DNA of 64,000 nt from JACVSF01 sp036702855 (lineage in GTDB: Bacteria; Cyanobacteriota; Cyanobacteriia; Phormidesmidales; Phormidesmidaceae): contig DATNQF010000099.1 of the NCBI GenBank assembly GCA_036702855.1, forward strand, positions 4,744-68,743, in the 5' to 3' direction. Below the pieces are notes generated by a model. The model searched no databases. It was given only the letters and a program-made list of their open reading frames with translations, and was not told the DNA's origin. The position numbers and the translations under genes are program-made. Below, piece by piece: positions 16,559 through 25,671 of this stretch (its first letter is position 1; the number at the start of each line of letters is the position of its first letter).

Positions 16559-17755
16559 CTACTCCGGCAGCTTGTACTGCCCCACAATCCGCTTGGCAAA
16601 TTCCGGCACATGCTCCTCCAGCTTCTCCGGATGGTTGCGCTTGACGTACAGGTAGTTGCGGGTGAAGTGAGAATCAATAGAGAACCGGGCGTACTCCAGA
16701 CCCTTTGGCCCAACTCGTTCGATGACGATTCCCATCAGCTTTGCAGCCCACATAGGCAACGTCACGCCCTTATCGTAAGCTGGAATGCTTTGTTGCACAG
16801 CCGATTTGCGATCGCCTTGAGACATCACAGGCTGAGTTTCGATCTGATCCTGCACCAGATCCAGCATTTCCTGGCCAACATCATTGCGCACGACGATCCA
16901 CTGCCAACCAAAGGGAGCTCCCATGTAGCCCACCACTAAGTCAGCCAAACCATTCACATAATCGAAGCAGCTCATACAAGAAGGTGCAAACACATCCTTG
17001 AGCTGATTCGTTTTTAGGCCAAAGAAGGGAACGGTTTCTGTCGAACCATCTTCATGCTTGAAGTGCACCCGAAAATCCTGCATGAACTCATAGTGCACGA
17101 CCGTTTCAGGCGAGCGACTGGTGGTTTCCAAAAACTTTTGCAATCCAGCTCGGTTGACGTTATCAACGCAGGGTGTACCCAGCACGTAGAGTTTCTCTAA
17201 TCCCAGTTGCTTCTCCACTGCCCGCAATGCTTGGATTTGACAACCCACTCCGATCACCAGAAGCCGCTTCATGCCCGACTGCTCAACCAGTTCCAGCACC
17301 GATAGGTTAGGGGAGAGGGTCGGTTTGTTTACCCGTGCCGCAAGGATTTCCTCAGGAGTCGTTGCCAGCACAGGCTTGGGCTGAAAACGATCTTCCTCCG
17401 TGTTCTGAACACAGATGACGCCTTCCACCTTGCCTTGGGTCAGCATTTCAATGGCGATGCTGCTGACAATGCCTGTCCATTGCGCGCCCTCGATAGGTTG
17501 CTGCTTGCGAGCCGCTGTCATACTCTGGTGAACGCCGAAATACCACTCGTTCTCGTTGGCTAGATCCCGATTGCGCCCATGAGCCTGGTTTTCCAGTTCT
17601 GGAAACTGCTGGTTGATAAAGGCACAGGCTTCTTTCACATAATGGATGTAGTAAGTGTCGCAGAGCCCACACTCGCTGCAGAGTTCTTTGGCGGGACGGG
17701 CTGCGCCTGGGCGCAGAGCTTTTGCTTTCTTGTGGGGCGGCTGAGCCAGGGTCAT
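16559..17755 (-). CDS. bciB: FrhB-type 3,8-divinyl (proto)chlorophyllide 8-vinyl reductase
   Basis: A 398-residue iron-sulfur flavoprotein of the coenzyme F420 hydrogenase beta-subunit family. In cyanobacteria the matching protein (Slr1923 in Synechocystis) reduces the 8-vinyl group in chlorophyll synthesis; plant 7-hydroxymethyl chlorophyll a reductase is related. The cysteine motif C-x2-C-x2-C at residues 26-32 (CSECGLC), GVGCQ, GTPCVDN and CMSC supply cluster ligands. The sequence around LCDTYYIHYVKEACAF is characteristic. It is monocistronic, and the TGTATG/CATACA inverted repeat at 17782-17798 just upstream is a possible operator. Confidence 0.88.
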   Translation of the reverse strand: MTLAQPPHKKAKALRPGAARPAKELCSECGLCDTYYIHYVKEACAFINQQFPELENQAHGRNRDLANENEWYFGVHQSMTAARKQQPIEGAQWTGIVSSIAIEMLTQGKVEGVICVQNTEEDRFQPKPVLATTPEEILAARVNKPTLSPNLSVLELVEQSGMKRLLVIGVGCQIQALRAVEKQLGLEKLYVLGTPCVDNVNRAGLQKFLETTSRSPETVVHYEFMQDFRVHFKHEDGSTETVPFFGLKTNQLKDVFAPSCMSCFDYVNGLADLVVGYMGAPFGWQWIVVRNDVGQEMLDLVQDQIETQPVMSQGDRKSAVQQSIPAYDKGVTLPMWAAKLMGIVIERVGPKGLEYARFSIDSHFTRNYLYVKRNHPEKLEEHVPEFAKRIVGQYKLPE

Positions 17756-18130
17756 GTTAGGCAGAGTTTTGAGGTCACAACTGTATGATCACCATACATC
17801 AAGGCTTTGACCGATTGGTTCAAGGTGCTCCATTTGTAACGAAATGCTGCAATTGCTTCAAAGGAATCTTTGTCCAAATCCGGCAATGCCCTCTGCAACT
17901 GGCCCACCCTATAGATTCTCCTATTTCTCGCTTTTCGAGGGTTTCCTGGCGGAGAAAGCCGATTTGATCAGGATAATTTCTGGCACTCTCTCCTACACTG
18001 AAGGCAATGGGTGCTGGGCTTCTGCTAAGGCTGATAGACGGTTGTATCGTCTGGAAGGGGCATCTGCGATCGCTCTGTCTTATAGCTTCTCCCTGTGCTT
18101 CTTTCGTCGTTCCTGACGCTGTCTAAGCTG
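17756..18130. other. Divergent intergenic region between bciB and the WD40 kinase gene
   Basis: These 375 bases hold the two divergent promoters. An inverted repeat TGTATG-ATCAC-CATACA at 17782-17798 lies 27 bases before bciB and could bind a regulator. Short open frames on both strands here lack coding features. Confidence 0.5.
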
Positions 18131-20167
18131 ATGATCTGCTGTTTGAATCCCAACTGTGCCGAGCCTCTTAATCCCGACACTGCGGAAACGTGCCAAAGCT
18201 GCCATTCTACTTTGATCACCAGCCTCAGAGGTCGCTACCGAGCCGTCAGAGTCATTGGTCGCGGTGGCTTTGGGCGCACCTATTTGGCTCTGGACAGCGA
18301 TCGTCTCAACACCTACTGTGTGGTTAAGCAGTTTGCCCCCCAAACTCAGGGAACGAAGTCTTTCAACAAAGCGGTACAGCTCTTTGAGCAGGAGGCGATG
18401 CGCCTCAATGAGCTGGGCGAACACCCGCAAATACCCACCCTGTTGGCCTACTTTGAGCACGACCAGTATCTTTACTTAGTGCAGCAAATGGTCGAGGGCC
18501 GCACTCTTTATCAGGAGGTGCAGAAGAAGGGTCCCTACGAGGAAATTGACATTCGTAATTTCCTAAACGACCTATTACCCGTACTCCAGTTCATTCATGA
18601 GCGAGGGGTTATCCATCGCGACATTACGCCGACCAACATCATCCGTCGCAAACTTGACGGTAAGCCAGTGTTGATTGACTTTGGTGTTGCTAAACAATTT
18701 TCTGAGACAATCCTGTACGAACCAGGAACCCGCATTGGCACAGAGGGATTTGCCCCAATTGAGCAACTTCGCAGCGGCCAAGCCTACCCCTCAAGCGATC
18801 TCTACAGTCTAGGGGCTACCTGCTTGCACTTGATCACAGGCTGTAAACCCGAGCATCTCTATAGCCCAATGGAGGGGCGTTGGATGTGGCGAGAGCGGCT
18901 GCAAGAGAGGGGGCGCTCCTGCAATCCAGATCTGGCACGACTGTTAGATCGACTGGTTAAGGATTTGATCAGCGAACGCTATCAGACTGCCCGCGATGTG
19001 TTGGAAGATCTACGGAACTTACCTTCTTTAGAAGGAGCGGTGCCTGGCTGGGTACCGCGTAATTCTGGTAGCGGCCTCTTTTCTAACGCTAGAACTTTAT
19101 CTGCATCAGGACCAAAGATGTCTGGACCGACTATGCCCCAGACAACTCCTCCTCGGATGTCGGGCGGTCCCCCAAGATCGCAACCCAGCAGCAGTGCGCC
19201 CCCCAGCCCACCCCCTAGGACGTCAGGAGTTCGGCGCAGCAGTCCAGCTCTCTCAGGAGGATCCGGTGCCAAAGGAGCAGGTTGGCAGTGTGTCCGGGAG
19301 TTTAAAGGCCATACTTCCTGGGTTACAACCGTGGCGTTCAACCCGAAGTTGCCAACCTTGGTCAGTGGCAGCCTAGATGACACCCTCAAAATTTGGAACT
19401 TGCAAACGGGACAGTTGATGTACACCTTGGAGGGCCATGCTCGGGGTGTCAATGACTTGGTAATTGGATCGGGAGGACAGGTTCTGGCGAGTTGTGGCGA
19501 CGATGATGTGGTCAAAATCTGGAACCTGTCGGAGGGCACCCTGCTGCATATTCTGAAAGGACACATGCGGGATGTAACCTCAGTTGCAATTGGGGTAAAA
19601 GGATTTTTGCTGGCCAGTGGCAGCGAAGACATGACTATCAAGCTTTGGAAGCTAGATAAGGGCACGCTGCTAAAAACCTTAACCGGGTCAGCAGGGATGA
19701 TTCGGTCGGTGACATTGACCTCCGACGAGGAAACCCTGATTAGCGGCGGCCTAGACAATAAAGTACGGGTCTGGAATGCCCAATCTGGGCAGCAAGTACG
19801 GGTCTTTTCTGGGCATCTCAATACAGTTAACCAGGTCACTCTTAGCCCCGATAATTGCATGCTGGCCAGTGCGAGCAAGGATCGTACTGTGCGCCTCTGG
19901 AGCCTGAGTTCGGGAGCCTTGATTCACACTCTCAGTGATCACTCCCAGGAGGTGAACGGTGTTGCGATCGCACCTGACAGCCGGACGGTGGTCAGCGGCA
20001 GTAGCGACAGCACCGTTAAGGTGTGGAATGGGCAGACAGGCCAACTGAAGCACACCCTCTCTGGCCATACAAATAGCGTATTGGGCGTTGCGATTCATCC
20101 GAACGGTCGCTTAATTGCCAGTGCCAGCGCTGACAAGACAATCAAGGTTTGGCGCTGGACGGGTTAA
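18131..20167 (+). CDS. Ser/Thr protein kinase with zinc-ribbon start and seven WD40 repeats
   Basis: A 678-residue Hanks-type kinase. Residues 3-24 carry four or five cysteines (CCLNPNC, CQSC), a zinc-ribbon type head seen in cyanobacterial kinases. The kinase domain has the glycine loop IGRGGFGRTY (42-51), Lys66 in VVKQF, catalytic HRDITPTN (162-169) and DFG (183-185). A Pro/Ser-rich linker (about 300-380) joins it to seven WD40 repeats, each ending in K/R-[IVL]-W, which form a complete propeller for protein binding. The usual Lys of HRDxKPxN is Thr. The ATG at 18131 is chosen over a start 12 codons upstream because MICC begins the zinc motif. Confidence 0.92.
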   Translation: MICCLNPNCAEPLNPDTAETCQSCHSTLITSLRGRYRAVRVIGRGGFGRTYLALDSDRLNTYCVVKQFAPQTQGTKSFNKAVQLFEQEAMRLNELGEHPQIPTLLAYFEHDQYLYLVQQMVEGRTLYQEVQKKGPYEEIDIRNFLNDLLPVLQFIHERGVIHRDITPTNIIRRKLDGKPVLIDFGVAKQFSETILYEPGTRIGTEGFAPIEQLRSGQAYPSSDLYSLGATCLHLITGCKPEHLYSPMEGRWMWRERLQERGRSCNPDLARLLDRLVKDLISERYQTARDVLEDLRNLPSLEGAVPGWVPRNSGSGLFSNARTLSASGPKMSGPTMPQTTPPRMSGGPPRSQPSSSAPPSPPPRTSGVRRSSPALSGGSGAKGAGWQCVREFKGHTSWVTTVAFNPKLPTLVSGSLDDTLKIWNLQTGQLMYTLEGHARGVNDLVIGSGGQVLASCGDDDVVKIWNLSEGTLLHILKGHMRDVTSVAIGVKGFLLASGSEDMTIKLWKLDKGTLLKTLTGSAGMIRSVTLTSDEETLISGGLDNKVRVWNAQSGQQVRVFSGHLNTVNQVTLSPDNCMLASASKDRTVRLWSLSSGALIHTLSDHSQEVNGVAIAPDSRTVVSGSSDSTVKVWNGQTGQLKHTLSGHTNSVLGVAIHPNGRLIASASADKTIKVWRWTG

Positions 20168-20289
20168 TGATTACTAGACCTTTCAGTTGGTTAATAAAAC
20201 TCTTTATCACCGATCTTGTTACTGAAGTGGGATAAGTCAGAGATCTCATTGGGCATTTTAGAGGGGTGGTCGAAAGGTGCTTAAGACAC

Positions 20290-20796
20290 ATGATTTTGAA
20301 TCAGGACTTAACCTATGGGCATTTCCGCCCTGCCTCGGCCCTTTTTGAAGGGGCGACTGCCTACGGGGTAACACTCCACACTTACCAACATGAATCTCTG
20401 TTTGGCTTAACGATTGAGGAGAGTGTCCAACTAAATGCTTTGGGCCAAATTGTGGCAGAAGAATGGGTGAGCACCTCTCACAGCCATCGAGAAATTCAGC
20501 TTGATGACTGGATTGTGATGCCTAATTGTGTTCAGGGAATCGTGTGGTTGCCCTCGTCTTCGTCTAGCTTGGGCGGCGATGCCTTGACAGTTTTCCCAGA
20601 GTCTCCTAAACCCCGACCGCTATCGGCCTTTGTTGCTGGCTTCAAAGCTGCTGCTGCCAAGCGCATCAACTTGGTTCGCAGTCAGCCTGGTTTGAGTGTT
20701 TGGCAGCGCAATTATGTCGAAACTCTGCTACCTAATGCCGCTGCTTTGAACCGAAGGCGTCAGTTCATTCAGACCTACGCCAGCTCGAAAGCATAA
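20290..20796 (+). CDS. RAYT/Y1-transposase-like protein without HUH motif
   Basis: A 168-residue protein resembling single-strand Y1 transposases (IS200-like, REP-associated type). The order of motifs is kept: HESLFG near 34-39, LNALGQIVAEEW (48-59), LDDWIVMPN (71-79), LSAFVAGFKAAAAKRIN (111-127) and VWQRNY (137-142). The catalytic His-hydrophobic-His is absent: MPNHxHGI of active enzymes is MPNCVQGIV here, and the region after Tyr142 (NYVETLL for usual NYYEHII) is altered. The frame is otherwise intact, so the gene may be domesticated or recently inactivated. A GTG at 20266 is an alternative start. Confidence 0.7.
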   Translation: MILNQDLTYGHFRPASALFEGATAYGVTLHTYQHESLFGLTIEESVQLNALGQIVAEEWVSTSHSHREIQLDDWIVMPNCVQGIVWLPSSSSSLGGDALTVFPESPKPRPLSAFVAGFKAAAAKRINLVRSQPGLSVWQRNYVETLLPNAAALNRRRQFIQTYASSKA

Positions 20797-20838
20797 CCTG
20801 TAAAGCAGAACCTGTCATTTGTTGGGGAAAGCCCCGAC

Positions 20839-21438
20839 TTAACCATCCAATAGTCCAGCAGGTGGATTAATCTCTACATAACCCTGCTCCAAGTTGACTA
20901 CGGGCACAATCTCATCGACAAAGGGCACCAGAACCGGCAGGGGCTTTTTGGCCTTGGTGTTTTTAGCCTGAGTGTTTTTTGCAGTCGGCGCTGACGGAGG
21001 AGTTGCCGAGGGGGCATACAGTTCAATTGCCAGCAGATCATTGCCTGCGGCATAGATGTCAACGATAGTGCCGATTTCTGCTTGGGTCTCATGCAGAATG
21101 ACCTTCAAACCCACCAAGTCACCAACGAAAAATTCACCTGGTTCTAGCGCAGGCCGCTCACTAGCTGGCACCAACAGAGCTGCTTTGTAAAGGTTTTCAG
21201 CCTGGGTGCGATCGCAAATCTCCTCAAACTGCACCACATACAGCCCCTTGCTCTGAAGAAAGCGCCCCTGCACTAACTGCAGCTCCTCAACTTCAGCCGC
21301 ATTGGGCCGACGAATCCAGCGTGGCCCTGGCTGTAGAAACCGCTCCGGAAAATCACTATCAGGATAAATCCGCACCTCACCCTGGAGGCCTTGAGCGCCA
21401 ACAATGCGACCTACTTCCAACCAATCTGGTTCAGTCAT
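20839..21438 (-). CDS. rimM: 16S rRNA processing / ribosome maturation factor RimM
   Basis: A 199-residue factor for 30S subunit head maturation. The N-terminal RimM barrel begins LEVGRIVGAQGLQGEVRIYP, and a PRC-barrel domain (GEFFVGDLVGLKV onwards) follows. Between PRC strands lies an Ala/Lys/Thr-rich insert (AKNTQAKNTKAKKPLP) absent from shorter family members. The C-terminus IVPVVNLEQGYVEINPPAGLL is typical. Confidence 0.94.
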   Translation of the reverse strand: MTEPDWLEVGRIVGAQGLQGEVRIYPDSDFPERFLQPGPRWIRRPNAAEVEELQLVQGRFLQSKGLYVVQFEEICDRTQAENLYKAALLVPASERPALEPGEFFVGDLVGLKVILHETQAEIGTIVDIYAAGNDLLAIELYAPSATPPSAPTAKNTQAKNTKAKKPLPVLVPFVDEIVPVVNLEQGYVEINPPAGLLDG

Positions 21439-21599
21439 ATTTCAAGCCATAGATCATTCTCAACCTTGTCCCAGTTCAGACCTAGAAGCTTGCCTAGGGG
21501 AAGCTTCGGTCTAGTCCGGGTTCCATAGGGCGAGTCCTACCCGCCCTTATTACGCAGTCTAGGCTTACGAAGCCTAGCTTAGCTACAGGCTAGGCGTTA

Positions 21600-22904
21600 T
21601 CAGTTAGTGACCCCTGCTGGCTGGCGCAAAGACGACTGTCCCTGATACACCTCACTGACTAGGGTTCCTAGCCGTTTCAGAGCAGTCACAATCTCTTCAT
21701 TGCTAGCCGTCAGGCTGATGCGGATACACTGTTTGGCGTGCGTCCAATCTTCCCGCAGTCCAGGGAAGAAGGGGCTACCCGGCACCACGATGACGCCGTA
21801 CTGCTTCAACTGCTGATAGAGTTCCCAGTCAGTAATGGGTAGCTCGTCAAACCAAATCCAGGCAAAAATAGAGCCTTCTCCCCGGTGCAGATACCAAGGT
21901 ACTGATTGGGGCATAGCTTCATCGAGCGCTGCCTCCAATACGTCGAACTTCTGCTGGTAGTAAGGACGAATCACCTGTTCAGAGATTTGGGCTAGAGCAC
22001 CCGATGCGATCGCACGGGCCGCGATCGCCTGGCCGTAACGAGACGAGTGGATACAGAGGTTGGTTTGGAAACACTCCAGTACTCGAATAATCGATTCATC
22101 CCCAATTGCAATCCCTAACCGCTCTCCCGGCAATCCAGCCTTAGAAAGACTCATGCAGTGAACGATAGTCTTGCCAAAGATGGGCGTCATCTCTGTAAAG
22201 TTCAAAGCTGGAAAGGGAGCAGCGTACGCAGAATCCACAAAAACAGGAACGTTGTGCGTCGCTGCGAGATCCGCAATACGGGTGGCTTCCTCATCGGTCA
22301 TCACATTACCGGTGGGGTTACAGGGCCGAGAGAAGAGCACAAACCCTGTGTTCTCATTCACCTCGAACCGATCAAAGTTGGGGCGATACTTGAAGCGATG
22401 CCCTGTGGCGTCAATATCTAAAGAGGGCTGGTAGGCCTTGAGCGCCTCGGGAATCAAAGAAACTCCGCCATACCCCGTATAGTCTGGACTTAGAGGCAGC
22501 ACAATATCTTTAAGCTGGCCGTCGCGGGTGTAACCGCCAAAGGCGTTTGCTGCAAAAAAGTAGAGAGATTGGCTGCCTGGGGTAATAAGAACATTGCGAT
22601 CGCTCAGATTGAGGCCATAGCGCTGATTAAAATCTTTGACCACAGCCGCGATTAGCGGTTCATAACCCTGACTAGAGCCATAACGACAAACCACCTCGCC
22701 ATACTCTGGACTAGCCAAAAGATCGGCTGTGCAATCACGCCAGAGTTGCTCCACCTCAGGCAAAATCACAGGATTGCCCGCACTGAGGTTAATAAATTCC
22801 TGTCCGGTCCCAGCCCGCAACGTTTCGATGATGTCTTTCATAATGGCGCGGACGCCAGTCAGGTGAGACATCTGATCACCAAACTGCGTTAGAGCGGGGT
22901 TCAT
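21600..22904 (-). CDS. avtA: Valine-pyruvate type aminotransferase (AvtA-like)
   Basis: A 434-residue class I/II PLP aminotransferase. The pyridoxal lysine lies in SLSKAGLPGERLG, with SRPCNPTGN and VDSAYAAPFP as the Asn and Asp/Tyr cofactor-binding segments. The N-terminal block LTGVRAIMKDIIETL and INLSAGNP are typical of AvtA, which interconverts valine plus pyruvate and 2-ketoisovalerate plus alanine. Substrate preference in cyanobacteria is not proven by sequence. Confidence 0.85.
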   Translation of the reverse strand: MNPALTQFGDQMSHLTGVRAIMKDIIETLRAGTGQEFINLSAGNPVILPEVEQLWRDCTADLLASPEYGEVVCRYGSSQGYEPLIAAVVKDFNQRYGLNLSDRNVLITPGSQSLYFFAANAFGGYTRDGQLKDIVLPLSPDYTGYGGVSLIPEALKAYQPSLDIDATGHRFKYRPNFDRFEVNENTGFVLFSRPCNPTGNVMTDEEATRIADLAATHNVPVFVDSAYAAPFPALNFTEMTPIFGKTIVHCMSLSKAGLPGERLGIAIGDESIIRVLECFQTNLCIHSSRYGQAIAARAIASGALAQISEQVIRPYYQQKFDVLEAALDEAMPQSVPWYLHRGEGSIFAWIWFDELPITDWELYQQLKQYGVIVVPGSPFFPGLREDWTHAKQCIRISLTASNEEIVTALKRLGTLVSEVYQGQSSLRQPAGVTN

Positions 22905-23133
22905 AGGATAGTTACAGGATGCAAACTAAACAGCAATGGATCTGTTAACGGCCCCAACACTAGAGCAAAGCTAGCCTGAACTTTGCCAACACAACGTAGG
23001 GACACAATCGACTTCGATCCAGATATTCGATCAAATATAGCAGTCAGTTAACCTGCGCAACGAATGGAGGCCCTGAAAGCAGTTCACAATCGAAGCAGAG
23101 TGAAAAAGATGCTGCAACAAGGGTAAAGATGAC

Positions 23134-23907
23134 ATGGATACGTTGGCGATAGGATTTACGGCTAGCTTGCTGGCAGGCTTAGGTACAGGGGTAGGAGCAT
23201 TGCCGGTACTCTTGCCGATCAAACCGTCAGAACAGATTCAGGGAATTCTCCTTGGATTGGGAGCCGGTATTATGCTGGCGGCGACTTCGTTTTCCCTGAT
23301 CGTCCCAGGAACAGAAGCGGCCACTCAACAAGGGCTTTCTCCCAGTATGGCTGCACTCATCATGCTGGTTGGGGTTCTTATTGGGGGAGGATTTCTCTGG
23401 CTCTCGCACAACACTTTTCCCCACGAGCATATTTTCAAAGGGCAGGAAGGCCCTGCCACTCAAAATCTCAAGCGTATCTGGCTGTTTATCATTGCGATTA
23501 CGCTGCACAACTTTCCCGAGGGATTGGCAGTTGGGGTGGGCTTTGGGGGTGGTGAACAAGCCGGAGCGATGGCCTTAGCGGCAGGAATTGGCTTGCAAAA
23601 CATTCCTGAAGGTTTAGTGGTGGCGCTGGCGCTACGTGATCTTAACTACTCTCCACGCTATGCCCTGAGTGTTTCAACTTTGACAGGGCTAGTCGAGCCC
23701 ATAGGCGGTCTATTGGGAGCCGGAATTGTTAGCATCGCTCAACCGATTTTGCCCTGGGCCATGGCCTTTGCTGCAGGAGCTATGCTGTTTGTCATTGTGG
23801 ACGACATCCTCCCTGACATTGATCAGAAGAGTTTTGGGCAAAGCGGCACTTTGGGGGTGATGGTGGGCTTTGTGGTAATGATGTTTTTAGATATTGCGCT
23901 GGGATAA
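23134..23907 (+). CDS. ZIP-family divalent metal transporter
   Basis: A 257-residue membrane protein with about eight hydrophobic segments. TM4 carries HNFPEG (His125, Asn126, Glu129) and TM5 carries QNIPEG (Gln155, Asn156, Glu159), the paired metal-site motifs of ZIP carriers that move zinc, iron or manganese into the cytoplasm. The usual histidine-rich loop is reduced to HNTFPHEH near 92-99. It has a hairpin at its end. Confidence 0.9.
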   Translation: MDTLAIGFTASLLAGLGTGVGALPVLLPIKPSEQIQGILLGLGAGIMLAATSFSLIVPGTEAATQQGLSPSMAALIMLVGVLIGGGFLWLSHNTFPHEHIFKGQEGPATQNLKRIWLFIIAITLHNFPEGLAVGVGFGGGEQAGAMALAAGIGLQNIPEGLVVALALRDLNYSPRYALSVSTLTGLVEPIGGLLGAGIVSIAQPILPWAMAFAAGAMLFVIVDDILPDIDQKSFGQSGTLGVMVGFVVMMFLDIALG

Positions 23908-23940
23908 GCTCTAAGCCCCAAGCAGTCTGCTCAGAAAGCA

Positions 23941-23969
23941 GCAGGGGGCACTCTGAGAGTACCCCCTGC
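23941..23969 (+). terminator. Hairpin after the ZIP transporter gene
   Basis: GCAGGGGG-CACTCTGAGAGTA-CCCCCTGC forms a strong stem, with the inner ACTCT/AGAGT also pairing. The following AAATAACATT is not a T-run, so termination efficiency is uncertain. Confidence 0.55.
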
Positions 23970-24018
23970 TAAATAACATTAGTGGACTGGCAGACTTAGA
24001 AGAAGGCATTAAGCCTGT

Positions 24019-24093
24019 GTCATTGCGAGTCTGCGAAGCAACCTCTATAGAACCGGGTCTCAACTAAGATTGCTTCGCTCTGCTCGCAATGAC
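24019..24093. repeat. REP-like inverted repeat
   Basis: GTCATTGCGAG (24019-24029) and CTCGCAATGAC (24083-24093) are exact complements, with inner CGAAGCAA and TTGCTTCG also pairing. This is the GTCATTGCGAG..GAAGCAATC type of dispersed palindrome found in many bacterial genomes. It lies between the convergent ZIP and ugd genes. Confidence 0.7.
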
Positions 24094-24185
24094 CATGCAT
24101 ATCTTTAGCCTTGCCAATCCATTAGGTTGGGATCTAGAAGCCGTACTACTCAAATTTGCTACTAGGACCAGATAGGCAAAGGTCT

Positions 24186-25571
24186 CTAACGGCCTACGCC
24201 AACGTACTGGAAGCCAGCGGCTTTAAGGGTAGCAGGATCGAGGAAGTTACGGCCATCGATCAAAATCGGGCTATGCATAACCTTCGCAATCCGGTCAAAG
24301 TCTAGAGACTTAAACTCCTTCCAATCTGTCACCAGAACAAGCGCATCACACCCGTCTGCCATCATTTCGGGGTCAGTTTCTACCGTGACTCCGGTGAGGC
24401 CATGGCGCATACCGCTTTGAGCCACAATCGGATCGTAGGCTTTGACCTTAGCTCCCAAGCGATTGAGCTGCTCAATCAAAATTAGAGAGGGAGCATCCCG
24501 CATATCATCGGTATCGGGCTTGAAGGTTAAACCCAGCAGTCCCACAGTTTTACCCTTAAGGATTTTGAGCACCTGCTGTAGCTTTTCAAGGGCCACCAAC
24601 CGCTGCCGTTCATTGACCTCAATGGTTGCCTTGAGCATTTGGGCGTCATAGCCATAGTCATCCGCTGTATGCAGCAAGGCCGACACGTCTTTCGGGAAGC
24701 AAGAACCACCCCAGCCAATGCCTGCTTGTAAGAACTTGCTGCCAATTCGGGAGTCGAGGCCAATGCCCTGAGCCACCTGAGTAACATCAGCACCAACGCG
24801 ATCGCAAATATTGGCGACTTCGTTGATGAAGCTAATTTTGGTGGCGAGGAAAGCATTGGAAGCGTACTTCACCATCTCCGCTGAACTCAGGTCTGTTACC
24901 AACACAGGCACAGGCGGCAGGTTAGGATCTTCAGCAAAACGACGCTCCACGATAGGAGCGTACAGTTCTTTCATCATTGCGATCGCTTTGGGATTATTGC
25001 CGCCCAAAACAATGCGATCGGGGTTGAATGTGTCGTAAACCGCAGACCCTTCACGCAGAAATTCAGGGTTGCTGACAATATCAAACTGAGGTGACTTAGG
25101 CGGCGCTTCAACTGATCCGCCGCCTGCGGTTACCAAAGCTTTTTGCTGCTCCACCACCCCATCTAGCACGATCATACGCACCCAATCTCCAGAACCGATG
25201 GGCACGGTTGATTTATTGACAATCACCTTGTAATCCCCGTTGAGGTGATTACCGATGCCCCGGGCAACAGCCTCAACATAGCGAGTGTCACTTTCTCCTG
25301 TGGGCAGAGCAGGGGTTCCTACCGCAATGAACAGGATGTCCCCATGCTCGACTCCCTGCTTCAAATCCGTCGTAAAGTGCAGGTGGCCCGCTGCCATGGA
25401 TGACTGCATTAGATCTGAGAGACCCGGCTCAAAAATGGGCGACTGCCCCGACTGCATTAGCTTGACCTTCTCTTCGTTCACATCTACGCAGATGACATCA
25501 TGACCCGTGTGAGCTAGGCACACACCGGTCACCAAGCCCACGTAGCCTGTTCCAATTACGCATACCCGCAT
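24186..25571 (-). CDS. ugd: UDP-glucose 6-dehydrogenase
   Basis: A 461-residue NAD-dependent enzyme oxidising UDP-glucose to UDP-glucuronate. The start MRVCVIGTGYVGLVTGVCLA is the Rossmann motif. NPEFLREGSAVYDTF and the catalytic cysteine segment GIGWGGSCFPKDVSAL are intact, and the C-terminal GLTFKPDTDDMRDAPS is characteristic. It lies 100 bases after the UDP-glucuronate decarboxylase gene on the same strand, so the two steps toward UDP-xylose are encoded together. Confidence 0.95.
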   Translation of the reverse strand: MRVCVIGTGYVGLVTGVCLAHTGHDVICVDVNEEKVKLMQSGQSPIFEPGLSDLMQSSMAAGHLHFTTDLKQGVEHGDILFIAVGTPALPTGESDTRYVEAVARGIGNHLNGDYKVIVNKSTVPIGSGDWVRMIVLDGVVEQQKALVTAGGGSVEAPPKSPQFDIVSNPEFLREGSAVYDTFNPDRIVLGGNNPKAIAMMKELYAPIVERRFAEDPNLPPVPVLVTDLSSAEMVKYASNAFLATKISFINEVANICDRVGADVTQVAQGIGLDSRIGSKFLQAGIGWGGSCFPKDVSALLHTADDYGYDAQMLKATIEVNERQRLVALEKLQQVLKILKGKTVGLLGLTFKPDTDDMRDAPSLILIEQLNRLGAKVKAYDPIVAQSGMRHGLTGVTVETDPEMMADGCDALVLVTDWKEFKSLDFDRIAKVMHSPILIDGRNFLDPATLKAAGFQYVGVGR

Positions 25572-25671
25572 AGGTCTTAATCCTCGCTATTGTTAGAAAC
25601 TCAACACGGTATTTGCTTAACTTCCAAATCTGCCCAAAAAGGGCCGGAGAAGGAAACCTAAAGGAGCCTTG

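Noticed and set aside
18982..19878. Long minus-strand open frame (298 codons) inside the WD40 kinase gene
   Set aside because: It is antisense to well-supported WD40 repeats and its translation has no recognisable domain; such frames arise from the base composition of the sense gene.
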